DNA of 49,943 bases, from the NCBI GenBank assembly GCA_022510405.1, contig JAFLTP010000022.1, positions 1 through 49,943 of the forward strand, in the 5' to 3' direction. This document shows positions 25,576 through 34,279 of this stretch, piece after piece. This stretch comes from Muribaculaceae bacterium (GTDB lineage Bacteria; Bacteroidota; Bacteroidia; Bacteroidales; Muribaculaceae). A program made the position numbers and the translations under genes. Below the pieces are notes generated by a model, which saw only the letters and a list, made by a program, of their open reading frames with translations, did no database searches and was not told where the DNA came from. The stretch's first letter is position 1. Each line of letters starts with the position of its first letter.

Positions 25576-26847
25576 TCACCAGCGGCCTCCGCCTCCACCT
25601 CCTCCGGTGCGGCCGCCTCCAAATCCTCCGCCGAAACCACCGCCGCCACCTCGACCTGAGCCAAGTATTGCACCTGCAGCTAATGCTGCAGCAGCAGAAC
25701 CGTCTTCTTTCTTTGGAATATTATATCGTTTGCGGGTCTGGTTATGGCAATATTTGCAATCGTAGATTCTTTCCCCGATGCCTGCCGCGCGTGTTGTGGC
25801 CGGTACTAAAGTGTGGTCTTTAACCATATACATGGCCTTTGTGTGGCAATGAGGACACTCCTGATAAATCGAATGTTTGTTGGGGAAAGCGTATCTTTCC
25901 ACAGTGCCACAATCATTGCACACCCATACATCGTAGTCAACTGAATTCAACTGTTCTTCCAAGTCTTGGGAAGGACTCAGCAAATTATTGTCTTCCTCCT
26001 CATTAAGTTTCCTCATGGTTCCTTTGCAGGCGGGGCATTTCATGGGTTTATTTCTGGCATTGTGATATTTCCTTAAAGATAGCCAATAAGGAATGAGACC
26101 CAGACCTAAAGAGAAAATGCCCAGCAATAGATAGGTGTTTTTATTGTCGTGCCAACCCCTTGCCTGGGAATACCTGTCAAGTTTCTTGAAGTGGTTGCTG
26201 TCGTAGATATATTTGATCCAAGAGATCAAGAATATTCCCAATATCACACACAAGATAAAAGTAATGAAATCTTCAGTCGATATATCGGATTCAGGTATTT
26301 GTTGCCAACTCTCTTTGTTGTTGCTTTTAAGTTCTGCAGCAGCCTCCGGATCACTTAAGACTTTGGATACATCGCTTGAAACAGCCACCACAGCGCTATC
26401 AAGATCCCCTTGTTTCATATACGGGACAATGGACCGGTTTACAATTTTTGAGGCGCTGATATCCGGCAACACACCTTCCACACCGTATCCTGTGGCGATC
26501 CATGCCTCTTTCTGGTCGGTCACTATCAAAATCACCACACCGTTATCCTTGTCGGATTTTCCCACTTTCCATTCATCGAAAATTCCGGTGGCAAATTCTT
26601 CACGTGTATAGTTACCGGTATTAGGCACGACTACCAAAACCGCTTCAGCACCTGTTTTTTGTCTCAGGTTCCAAAGGATGGAATTAGCCTGCGCTTTTGC
26701 CGACGGGCTCACAAGGTTTTCCGGATCAGCAACATATACCCTACGGTCTGCAATATTAGGATTCTTTACATCTGATGGAGAATATTCCTTTGCCCAGGTT
26801 GTAAAGGAAACCATCAAAAATAGCATTAACTTAAAAATCTTTCCCAT
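25576..26847 (-). CDS. TPM-domain membrane protein with zinc ribbons and Gly-rich tail
   Basis: A 423-residue protein. After a signal peptide (1-19), residues about 38-170 form a TPM (YgcG-type) domain: NLVSPSAKAQANSILWNLRQ, GVVILIVTDQKEAWIATGYG and GVLPDISASKI are its landmarks. Two membrane helices follow (about 192-214 and 239-258). Next comes a cysteine-rich stretch with four CxxC knuckles (CPAC, CNDC, CPHC, CKYC), enough for two zinc ribbons. The tail is nearly pure glycine, arginine and phenylalanine, ending GGGGRW. TPM proteins have been linked to photosystem repair and membrane homeostasis; here the role is unknown. It follows dgt by 58 bases on the same strand. Confidence 0.85.
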   Translation of the reverse strand: MGKIFKLMLFLMVSFTTWAKEYSPSDVKNPNIADRRVYVADPENLVSPSAKAQANSILWNLRQKTGAEAVLVVVPNTGNYTREEFATGIFDEWKVGKSDKDNGVVILIVTDQKEAWIATGYGVEGVLPDISASKIVNRSIVPYMKQGDLDSAVVAVSSDVSKVLSDPEAAAELKSNNKESWQQIPESDISTEDFITFILCVILGIFLISWIKYIYDSNHFKKLDRYSQARGWHDNKNTYLLLGIFSLGLGLIPYWLSLRKYHNARNKPMKCPACKGTMRKLNEEEDNNLLSPSQDLEEQLNSVDYDVWVCNDCGTVERYAFPNKHSIYQECPHCHTKAMYMVKDHTLVPATTRAAGIGERIYDCKYCHNQTRKRYNIPKKEDGSAAAALAAGAILGSGRGGGGGFGGGFGGGRTGGGGGGGRW

Positions 26848-26890
26848 TTCTTCTCTCTTCTCTTTTACCTCTTAATTCTCACAATTTAAC
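26848..26890 (-). repeat. Degenerate heptamer repeat between dgt and the TPM gene
   Basis: On the coding (minus) strand the spacer after dgt divides into GTTAAAT, TGTGAGA, ATTAAGA, GGTAAAA, GAGAAGA, GAGAAGA: six consecutive 7-base units that share a purine-rich second half. The unit family resembles GTNNNRA but is more diverged. Confidence 0.4.
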
Positions 26891-26905
26891 TCCTGATTCT
26901 TGCTA

Positions 26906-28228
26906 TTAAATCGCCGGCAATGAGTGTCCGTTAAGTTTTCTGAATAAATCTAATGCATAAACATCCGTCATCCCTGAAATATGGTCGAGGACAGCCTGAA
27001 TCCTTCCATACAAGGTCTCGGAAGTGAAGTCATATTGTTTGGGTATTTTTGTAAGCAACAGTTGGCTGTAATTTTTTTCCGGATGCAAAACAGCCTCCAT
27101 CAAAACATCCATCAGATAAGTGATTATACTATTTCCCGCAAGATCAACGTCAACCACATCCGGTGCACAATAGATTCTGGAATAAGCCATATCAGAACAG
27201 TTTTTATACGCATTCCTGAGTCTGTGCGGTAAAATTTTAGTGAGAGGTTCTATTTTTTCACCGGTCATAATGGGTGTGAGATTATTCACAAAAGCATCTG
27301 CAGAATGTTCCACTAAAGTTCCAATAACGTTAGATCGAAGATATCCTATTTTTTCATTTGGATCATCTAAATAAGACATTCCTCTCTTTAGTTTGTCTTG
27401 ACGCTCTTGCTCAAAGAAATCCAACAAATAATATGATGCTTCATCAAGAGTCAGGATGCCAAGACGATGGGCATCCTCTATATCCATGATCTGATAACAT
27501 ATGTCATCGGCAGCCTCCATTAGATACACTAAGGGGTGTCGAGCGAAAACCCCTTTTGAAACCTCCGGAATTTCAAGCCATGTAGCAACCTTGCGATACA
27601 TTTCCTCTTCACTTTCAAAGAAACCGAATTTGCCCTTGTCCCCGGCATTAAGCGAGGTCCAGGGATATTTAACCAAAGTGCCCAGAGTGCTGTAGGTCAT
27701 TGCGAATCCACCCTTTCGTCTGCCCACAAATTGATGGGTTAGGAGACGGAAAGAGTTTGCGTTACCCTCAAAATTAATCAGGTCAGCCCATTGCTGAGGT
27801 GTCAATCTATCCTCAAGCGATTTACCCGGCCCTTCGCTAAACCACGTGGATATGGTTTTTTCTCCGGAATGGCCAAATGGTGGATTTCCCAGATCATGAC
27901 AAAGACAAGCGGTTGCCACAATATCCGGAATGTTTTCCAATATCCGACGCTCATTTTCGTGCAATCCTTGTTGCGACATTCTTTGTATCACTTCCCGGGA
28001 AATGGATCTACCCACTGTGGAGACCTCCAGACTGTGGGTGAGACGATTGTGGACAAATACACTTCCCGGCAAAGGGAATACCTGTGTCTTGTTTTGCATT
28101 CTACGGAAAGGTGAAGAAAAAATCATTCGGTCGTAATCCCGTTGGAAATCACTTCTCATCTGGGATTCTTCCCTATGAAGCTCTTCAAGACCCAGTCTTC
28201 TGTCGCTTATCAGCTTGTTCCATTCCAT
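26906..28228 (-). CDS. dgt: Deoxyguanosinetriphosphate triphosphohydrolase (dGTPase)
   Basis: An HD-superfamily enzyme that cleaves dGTP to deoxyguanosine and triphosphate. The metal ligands His65 (NRLTHSLEVS), His111-Asp112 (CHDLGNPPFGHSG) and a late Asp in YLMEAADDICYQIMDIEDA are present. The N-terminal FRRMQNKTQVFPLP is a strong family signature. Length 440 is normal for the bacterial type 1/type 3 group. It is divergent from the porT operon over about 120 bases and followed by the TPM-domain gene with a 58-base spacer of 7-base units. Confidence 0.94.
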   Translation of the reverse strand: MEWNKLISDRRLGLEELHREESQMRSDFQRDYDRMIFSSPFRRMQNKTQVFPLPGSVFVHNRLTHSLEVSTVGRSISREVIQRMSQQGLHENERRILENIPDIVATACLCHDLGNPPFGHSGEKTISTWFSEGPGKSLEDRLTPQQWADLINFEGNANSFRLLTHQFVGRRKGGFAMTYSTLGTLVKYPWTSLNAGDKGKFGFFESEEEMYRKVATWLEIPEVSKGVFARHPLVYLMEAADDICYQIMDIEDAHRLGILTLDEASYYLLDFFEQERQDKLKRGMSYLDDPNEKIGYLRSNVIGTLVEHSADAFVNNLTPIMTGEKIEPLTKILPHRLRNAYKNCSDMAYSRIYCAPDVVDVDLAGNSIITYLMDVLMEAVLHPEKNYSQLLLTKIPKQYDFTSETLYGRIQAVLDHISGMTDVYALDLFRKLNGHSLPAI

Positions 28229-28270
28229 TTGTGGAGTTGAGAATTATGTGTTTTATGTTGGTGGTTCAGG

Positions 28271-28301
28271 GTTGGTTGTGTAAAGTTAACAAATAATATT
28301 G
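28271..28301 (+). promoter_or_regulatory. Candidate promoter of the type IX secretion operon
   Basis: GTTG (28271-28274) and TAATATTG (28294-28301) are 19 bases apart; each differs from the consensus TTTG / TAnnTTTG by one base. The start would lie near 28308, about 42 bases before the porT ATG. No better match exists in the gap to dgt. Confidence 0.35.
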
Positions 28302-28349
28302 AAAAAATATTGTGGCAATAATGGCGAGTTCGGTTTCGTTAATAGTTTG

Positions 28350-29099
28350 ATGGTTCAAAACTTCCATATTGGTTTATTCAAAAAAAATGGTCGTAGGGCA
28401 ATTGTATTGCTCTTCCTGATGGTTTTTTGCGTAGGCCAAGCTCTATCAAAACCCAACGATAAGTTATTGAACCGTCCTTATGCCGATCTTAAAAGATGGC
28501 ATTTAGGATTCTCGGTGGGTATGCATGTGCAGGATCTGAACCTTACCCATAACGGATTTTTGACACCTGATGGTGAAAAATGGAGCCTTGAGGTGCCATC
28601 TTTCTCACCGGGTTTTTGTCTTAACGTGCTTGCCGACCTTCGGCTTCATCAGTATCTCAACCTAAGATTCACACCCGGAATCTATTTCGGGAGCAAGAAT
28701 GTTCATATGAGGGAGTATAACACCGGTGAAGTGATGAAACAGGATGTGAAAAGCGCCTATGTGGTGGCGCCTATTGACCTGAAGATTTCCGGAAACCGAC
28801 TGCATAATGTGCGTCCTTACGTCACAACAGGGTTTATGGCCTCTTTTGACGTTACCAAGAAACGAACTGATTATCTTGTCTTCAACACTTGTGACGCCTA
28901 TCTTACCGTAGGTCTTGGAGTAGACTTCTATCTGCCATTCTTCAAATTTATACCGGAAATAAAATTCTGTTTCGGATTATCAGATATCTTAAAACATGAC
29001 CGACCCGATCTTGAAGACGATATGCAGACCTATAAAATCACCCAGTCATTAAGCAAGGTGAAGTCAAATATGGTAGTCATCAATTTCTATTTTGAATAA
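28350..29099 (+). CDS. porT: Type IX secretion protein PorT
   Basis: An outer-membrane beta-barrel protein of 249 residues required for type IX secretion; in other species PorT works with the Sov/SprA translocon. The segment NRPYADLKRWHLGFSVGMHV directly after the signal peptide is the family hallmark, and alternating strands end with a C-terminal ...VVINFYFE that fits a barrel closing strand. I chose the ATG at 28350; an upstream TTG at 28299 would add 17 residues without signal character. In Porphyromonas gingivalis porT is separate from porPKLMN, whereas here porP follows after two bases. Confidence 0.9.
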   Translation: MVQNFHIGLFKKNGRRAIVLLFLMVFCVGQALSKPNDKLLNRPYADLKRWHLGFSVGMHVQDLNLTHNGFLTPDGEKWSLEVPSFSPGFCLNVLADLRLHQYLNLRFTPGIYFGSKNVHMREYNTGEVMKQDVKSAYVVAPIDLKISGNRLHNVRPYVTTGFMASFDVTKKRTDYLVFNTCDAYLTVGLGVDFYLPFFKFIPEIKFCFGLSDILKHDRPDLEDDMQTYKITQSLSKVKSNMVVINFYFE

Positions 29100-29101
29100 A
29101 G

Positions 29102-30250
29102 ATGTTGCGGGAAGATATTAGAGGTTTTAATTTGTTAAAGGATAGGAAAGTGTCAAAAATCTTGGCGCTCATATTTCTTTATATGCTTCCTTTTTATATC
29201 TCGGCTCAGAATGAAGGTGATATCCCTACCACAACCTATGATCCGGTGGTGATCACATCCAATCCGGATGTTATGCTCACTCAACATTGGGCAATGCCTA
29301 CCTTGCTTAACCCGGCAGCCACAGGTGATATAGATTTCATAAGAGTTAGAGGTGGGGCTCGATTGCAATGGTTGGGAATGTATCATAATCCCAAAAATTT
29401 CCTGGTGACTGCAGATTCGCCATTCAAATTGCTTGGCAAAAGAATAGGTGCGGGACTAATAGTGAACAGTGAATCCCATGATTTATACCGGAACTTATTG
29501 GTGAGTGCCCAGGGTAGTTACAAACTACAAATGAAACAAAACCGGCTTAGTATCGGGGTTCAAATAGGCTACTACCATTCCAAATTCAGAGGCAGTGAAT
29601 TGATCATCACCAACCGACCCGGATCCGGCGGTGATCAAGACACGGGAAATGAAGAAGGAACAGAAGGAGAAGATACAGGAAATGAGCCAAACGATGATCC
29701 TGACACAGATTATAATCCGGAACTTCCCACACAGGATGTGGCCGGTGGTGCTTTGGATTTGGCTATAGGCATAAGGTTTGAACATCCTAAATTCTATGTA
29801 GGATTATCGGGACAACATCTCACCAATTCGAAAGTTAAATTGTCGAGAGAAGGAGAATCTTCATCCGATACACGATACGTGGAAAGTAAGTTGCCCATGA
29901 CTTTATATTTTGACGCCGGTGGCAATATTCCAATACATAACACGTTATTTACATTGCAACCCTCATTGATTTTAGGCACCGATTTTAATGATTTTGCGGG
30001 CGTGATTGAAATGAGGTCAACCTACAACAACCTGGTGACTTTCGGTGTTGATTACCGTTACAATTCAGCGGTGGGTATATTGGCCGGAATTAACTTTAAG
30101 AACTTTTTCTTGGGCTATTCTTGGGAATACGATTACACTAAACAGGCAAAAGGCACCACCGGAAACCATGAGATAGTTTTGGGTTACCAATTCAAGATGG
30201 ATATGGGTGGTAAAAACTTATTCCGACACAGGTCAATCAGGATTATGTAA
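29102..30250 (+). CDS. porP: PorP/SprF-family type IX secretion outer-membrane protein
   Basis: A 382-residue outer-membrane protein of the PorP/SprF family, which in the T9SS links the outer membrane (and cell-surface peptidoglycan or CTD proteins) to the PorK/N ring and PorLM motor. Family signs are HWAMPTLLNPAATGDIDFIR after the signal peptide, and closing strands GILAGINFKNFFLGYSWEYD and HEIVLGYQFKM. Unusually, residues about 178-214 are a low-complexity acidic insert (Asp/Glu/Gly/Asn, with NDDPDTDYNPE). The start was taken at the ATG two bases after porT. It is the second gene of the secretion operon. Confidence 0.92.
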   Translation: MLREDIRGFNLLKDRKVSKILALIFLYMLPFYISAQNEGDIPTTTYDPVVITSNPDVMLTQHWAMPTLLNPAATGDIDFIRVRGGARLQWLGMYHNPKNFLVTADSPFKLLGKRIGAGLIVNSESHDLYRNLLVSAQGSYKLQMKQNRLSIGVQIGYYHSKFRGSELIITNRPGSGGDQDTGNEEGTEGEDTGNEPNDDPDTDYNPELPTQDVAGGALDLAIGIRFEHPKFYVGLSGQHLTNSKVKLSREGESSSDTRYVESKLPMTLYFDAGGNIPIHNTLFTLQPSLILGTDFNDFAGVIEMRSTYNNLVTFGVDYRYNSAVGILAGINFKNFFLGYSWEYDYTKQAKGTTGNHEIVLGYQFKMDMGGKNLFRHRSIRIM

Positions 30251-30271
30251 AGGTTATATTATCCTAAGATC

Positions 30272-31750
30272 ATGAAAAGAAACAAAGATATACAATTGAA
30301 ACGATTCATTTATTCTTCACTGGCTATTGCCGGCACAATCTCTTCCATGGGACTTTTGACCTCTTGCTTTGGAGCAAGGACCAGCAGTGCCGCAGGTGGA
30401 GAGGTAACAGGGGTCGGTGGTTCCTATTGGGCCGAACCCACGCCTTATGGCATGGTTCTTATCGACCGGGGCAATATCGCTATGGGTCCGAGCAAGGATG
30501 ACAGCATTCGCGGATTTAAAGCTGATCCAAGGGGAGTTTCGGTAGATGCATTCTGGATGGATGAAACTGAAATCACAAACTCAAAATACAAACAGTTTGT
30601 ATTCTGGGTGAGGGATTCCATCATCCGTGAGCGTCTTTATGACCCGGCATATGGGGGCAACGAAGCTTACAAAATTGAGGAAGACAGAGAGGGAAATCCA
30701 ATTGAACCATATCTCAATTGGTCGAAACCTATTCCTTGGAGAAATGCCAACGAAGATGAGCAAAGGGCCATTGAAAGTGTATATCGCATAAATCCGATTA
30801 CAGGGCTTAGGGAACTGGATCCTAACCAGCTCAATTATAGGTATGAAATCTACAACCATACCGAAGCAGCCAAACGTCGCAACCGTCTGGACCCTACGAG
30901 ACGTGAGTATAACACTGACATACCTCTCTCAAATGAATTACCGATAATTTCAAAAGACACAGCATACTTCTCTGAAGAGGGTGAAATAATCAGGGAAACG
31001 GTTAGTCGTCCCCTCACCGGAGATTTCGATTTTGTAAACACTTATATCGTTAATGTCTATCCAGACACAACCTGCTGGATCAATGACTTTGACAACGCAT
31101 ACAATGAGCCTTACACCAGAATGTATTTCTCCCATGCAGGTTACAACAACTATCCGGTTGTGGGCGTAAGTTGGGAGCAGGCTAACGCATTCTCAAATTG
31201 GCGTACTGATTTCTTGAAAAGATCATTGGGTAGGGAAGGGGTTTATGTTGAACCCTATAGACTTCCCACAGAAGCTGAATGGGAATATGCGGCCCGTGCC
31301 GGAAATTCAGAAACCCCATATCCTTGGGAAGAGATTCTGCCATATGATGAGAGAGGGTGTTTCTATGCCAATTTCAAACCTATGGATGGCGACTATGTGA
31401 GAGACGGTCATGTTATTACTTCCCCGGTTGGCACCTATGCAGCCAATGATTTCGGACTCTATGACATGGCAGGAAATGTCTCGGAATGGACATCAACCGC
31501 TTATTCCGAAAGTGTGGATAAACTCACGGCTGACATAAATCCTGAGTATCGTTACGACGCCGCGATAGAGGATCCGTACCGAATGAAACGTAAGATTGTG
31601 AGAGGCGGTTCTTGGAAAGATGTGGCAAACAATATCCGAAGCGATCTCAGAACTTGGGAATATCAGAATGAACAAAGATCTTATATAGGATTCCGTAATG
31701 TGAGGACTCAGATAGGTTTTGCTAAAGGTACCCAAAAGAAAAAGAAATAA
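30272..31750 (+). CDS. gldK: Type IX secretion lipoprotein GldK/PorK
   Basis: A 492-residue outer-membrane lipoprotein with lipobox LTSC (Cys32). It carries a formylglycine-generating-enzyme-like (sulfatase-modifying factor) fold: GMVLIDRGNIAMGPSKDD, FWMDETEITNSKYKQFV, PVVGVSWEQANAFSNW, YRLPTEAEWEYAARAG, YDMAGNVSEW and VRGGSWKD are its landmarks. PorK and PorN form the large periplasmic ring attached to the outer membrane in the T9SS. The catalytic cysteines of true FGE enzymes are not seen, consistent with a structural role. It lies 21 bases after porP and six before gldL. Confidence 0.96.
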   Translation: MKRNKDIQLKRFIYSSLAIAGTISSMGLLTSCFGARTSSAAGGEVTGVGGSYWAEPTPYGMVLIDRGNIAMGPSKDDSIRGFKADPRGVSVDAFWMDETEITNSKYKQFVFWVRDSIIRERLYDPAYGGNEAYKIEEDREGNPIEPYLNWSKPIPWRNANEDEQRAIESVYRINPITGLRELDPNQLNYRYEIYNHTEAAKRRNRLDPTRREYNTDIPLSNELPIISKDTAYFSEEGEIIRETVSRPLTGDFDFVNTYIVNVYPDTTCWINDFDNAYNEPYTRMYFSHAGYNNYPVVGVSWEQANAFSNWRTDFLKRSLGREGVYVEPYRLPTEAEWEYAARAGNSETPYPWEEILPYDERGCFYANFKPMDGDYVRDGHVITSPVGTYAANDFGLYDMAGNVSEWTSTAYSESVDKLTADINPEYRYDAAIEDPYRMKRKIVRGGSWKDVANNIRSDLRTWEYQNEQRSYIGFRNVRTQIGFAKGTQKKKK

Positions 31751-31755
31751 GGATT

Positions 31756-32640
31756 ATGGTAAAATTCAAAAAATATAAAAATAGGATTGAAGAATTCCTA
31801 CATAGCGATGCGGGACAATACTTTTTCAACATCGCGTATTCCGTGGGTGCGGCTATTGTGATCTGGGGGGCGCTATTCAAGATTCTTCACCTCCCGGGAG
31901 GCAACACTCTTCTATGTATCGGTATGGGTACTGAAATCGCGATGTTCCTTCTCACGGCGTTCGACCGTCCGCCAAAAGAACCAAACTGGGAAGAGATTGT
32001 ACCGGCATTATCGGGTAAAAGCGGTGCGTCTCAGGAAGAAGTAGATGAGAACGGAGAACCGATTCAAATAGTAAATGGTAATGCCCACAATGGGAAAGGT
32101 CAAACAGGACCTCAGGTGGTAGGTGGAATTACGATTGTAGATGACTCCGGTCAAGATATAACTCAATCCGTTGAACTTATGACCCAGGCCACCGCCAACC
32201 TCAATAAAGCCGCGGAACTGGCAGAGGCTACCAACAGGTTTGTGGAAGCTATTCAAGGAATTTCCAAACAAATGGAAGATCTCCATGCGGTGATGGCAAC
32301 AGGTTCAACAGGATATGCCGAACAAATGGCAGATCTTAATAGAAACCTCGCCGGATTGAACACTATATATGAAATCCAGTTGAGGAACGTTTCAGGCCAA
32401 TTGGACGCTATCGATAAGGTTAATAAAGGGTTGAAGGATATCAGGGACATGTATGAAAAATCAGCTTCTGAATCCGCACAATATTGTGAGGAAACTGAAA
32501 AGATGACGAAATATATGAAACAGATTAACGCGGTGTATGCAAATATGATTACGGCAATGACAATCAATATGCATCATCCTGTTAATCCGGTGGCAAACGG
32601 TGTCAATCCTTTTGCCGCAGCTGAGGAATCCGAAAACTAA
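31756..32640 (+). CDS. gldL: Type IX secretion motor protein GldL/PorL
   Basis: A 294-residue cytoplasmic-membrane protein. Two helices lie at about residues 21-43 and 49-69; the linker FKILHLPGGN is the family signature, and Glu60 in helix 2 (GMGTEIAMFLL) probably is the conserved proton-coupling glutamate of the GldLM rotary motor. The long cytoplasmic part (about 130-290) is mostly helical and coiled-coil, as in other GldL proteins. GldL5-GldM2 motors power type IX secretion and gliding; whether this organism glides cannot be told, since gldA/B/D/H/J are not in the window. Four 7-base repeat units separate it from gldM. Confidence 0.95.
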   Translation: MVKFKKYKNRIEEFLHSDAGQYFFNIAYSVGAAIVIWGALFKILHLPGGNTLLCIGMGTEIAMFLLTAFDRPPKEPNWEEIVPALSGKSGASQEEVDENGEPIQIVNGNAHNGKGQTGPQVVGGITIVDDSGQDITQSVELMTQATANLNKAAELAEATNRFVEAIQGISKQMEDLHAVMATGSTGYAEQMADLNRNLAGLNTIYEIQLRNVSGQLDAIDKVNKGLKDIRDMYEKSASESAQYCEETEKMTKYMKQINAVYANMITAMTINMHHPVNPVANGVNPFAAAEESEN

Positions 32641-32651
32641 CCCCTGTTTTT

Positions 32652-32679
32652 AAACTTTAAACTTTACACTTTAAACTTT
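32652..32679 (-). repeat. Heptamer array between gldL and gldM, inverted relative to others
   Basis: Four 7-base units (AAACTTT, AAACTTT, ACACTTT, AAACTTT) fill the gldL-gldM gap and end just before the GTG of gldM. On the minus strand they read GTTTAAA, GTGTAAA, so this array has the opposite orientation to the others, which follow the coding strand of the upstream gene. Confidence 0.7.
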
Positions 32680-32684
32680 ACTAA

Positions 32685-34253
32685 GTGGCTTCAGGAAATA
32701 ACGTCACAAGAATGTCTCCCCGTCAAAGGATGATCAACCTCATGTATATCGTCCTTACGGCTATGCTTGCCCTGAATGTTTCGAGCGATGTGCTCAACGG
32801 TTTCAATCAGGTGCACGACGGTCTTGTGCGTACAAATGAGACTATGGCAGCCAAGAATGAGATACAATATGTATATCTTCAGGAATTGTATCAGAAAAAT
32901 CCAACTAAAGTGGGTCCTTGGCTTGAAAAAGGTACATATTTAAGAAATTATTCCACCTCTCTTCTCAACGAAATAGATTCATTGAAACTTGCGATCGCAC
33001 AAAAAGCCGATGGCAAGAAAGGTGATCCTGAAAATCTTGTGAATCTTGATGACCTTGAGGCGGCAGGTGTGGTTATGTTGAATCCATCCACCAACAGTGG
33101 CCGTCATCTGAAGGAACAGATAGATCAATATAGGGTCAGTGTAGCGGAATTAATCACTGATCCCCAAAAAAGGGATGCGGTTCTGACCATGCTCTCTACT
33201 CAGGTTAAAGACAAGGCACAGGTAGGGGCTACGGAGTCTTGGGAAGAACAGATGTTCGACAACATGCCGGCGGTGGCCGCTGTAACTATGCTTTCAAAAC
33301 TTCAAAGCGATATCCGGGAGGCTGAAAGCGAGGCTTTGTCCAACCTTATTACCAATGTGGATATAGGGGATGTGAGGGTGAATGAACTGAATCCTTATGT
33401 TATCCCGAATTCAAATATGGTGATGAGGGGTGGTAGATATATTGCCGATATCGTTTTGGCAGCTATCGACACGACTCAAAGACCCTCTATCTTTGTTGAC
33501 GGCAACAAGATTGAAAACGGTCACCTTGAACTCACTGCCACCTCCGTAGGTAATCATGAATATTCGGGTTATATTGAGGTTGCGAGAGGCGACGGTTCAA
33601 TAGATAGGCGTCCTTTCAGTTCTTCATATACTGTAATGGAACCGATGGCCACCATCTCGCCCACCATGATGAATGTGTTGTATGCCGGTATCGATAACCC
33701 GGTGAGTATATCCGTTCCGGGTGTGGCTATGAATGCTGTGGAAGCAAGTATGACAAACGGTTCCTTGGTTAGAAGCGGTGATTCATGGATAGCGCGTCCG
33801 GGACAGATCGGACAGGATGCTGTGATTTCGGTATTTGCGTCAATGGATGGTAATCGTCAACAAGTTGGTTCAATGACGTTCCGAGTACGTCAACTTCCCG
33901 ATCCGGCTCCGTTTATTCCAATAAAAGACGCTCAAGGAAATCTTGTGAATTATAGAGGCACTCCCAAAAAGATATCGAAACAACAGCTCATGGAAGCGGA
34001 ATCCATTGGAGCCGCAATCGATGATGGAATCTTGAACGTATCATTTACGGTTGAATCTTTTGCTACAATTTTCTATGATTCTATGGGAAATGCAATACCT
34101 GAAGTTTCAGATGGCAACAGATTCTCGGCTCGTCAAAAAGAACAATTCCGTCGTTTGAAACCGGGCGCAAGGTTTTTCATTTCAAATGTTAAGGCTAAAG
34201 GTCCCGATGGTATCAGTCGTGTCATTTATCCTTTGGAGGTTTCTCTTAATTAA
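32685..34253 (+). CDS. gldM: Type IX secretion motor protein GldM/PorM
   Basis: A 522-residue protein with one N-terminal membrane helix (about 17-36, MINLMYIVLTAMLALNVSSD) and a long periplasmic part that in known structures forms four domains reaching the PorKN ring. The segment ALNVSSDVLNGF is invariant in the family, and VISVFASMDGNRQQVGSMTF with RVRQLPDPAP marks the C-terminal Ig-like domains. The start is a GTG placed directly after the heptamer array; no ATG with a better fit exists before the helix. With GldL it forms the proton-driven motor. gldN follows after 26 bases. Confidence 0.95.
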   Translation: MASGNNVTRMSPRQRMINLMYIVLTAMLALNVSSDVLNGFNQVHDGLVRTNETMAAKNEIQYVYLQELYQKNPTKVGPWLEKGTYLRNYSTSLLNEIDSLKLAIAQKADGKKGDPENLVNLDDLEAAGVVMLNPSTNSGRHLKEQIDQYRVSVAELITDPQKRDAVLTMLSTQVKDKAQVGATESWEEQMFDNMPAVAAVTMLSKLQSDIREAESEALSNLITNVDIGDVRVNELNPYVIPNSNMVMRGGRYIADIVLAAIDTTQRPSIFVDGNKIENGHLELTATSVGNHEYSGYIEVARGDGSIDRRPFSSSYTVMEPMATISPTMMNVLYAGIDNPVSISVPGVAMNAVEASMTNGSLVRSGDSWIARPGQIGQDAVISVFASMDGNRQQVGSMTFRVRQLPDPAPFIPIKDAQGNLVNYRGTPKKISKQQLMEAESIGAAIDDGILNVSFTVESFATIFYDSMGNAIPEVSDGNRFSARQKEQFRRLKPGARFFISNVKAKGPDGISRVIYPLEVSLN

Positions 34254-34275
34254 AGTTTAGAGTAGAAAGTTAGAA
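34254..34275 (+). repeat. Short heptamer repeat after the gldM stop
   Basis: Directly after the TAA stop, GT recurs at 34255, 34262 and 34269, giving GTTTAGA, GTAGAAA and GTTAGAA, three units of the GTNNNRA family on the coding strand. The gldN ATG follows five bases later. Confidence 0.5.
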
Positions 34276-34279
34276 TATC

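Noticed and set aside
28299..28349. Upstream TTG start for porT
   Set aside because: It adds 17 residues without signal-peptide character before a normal exported start and overlaps the candidate promoter.
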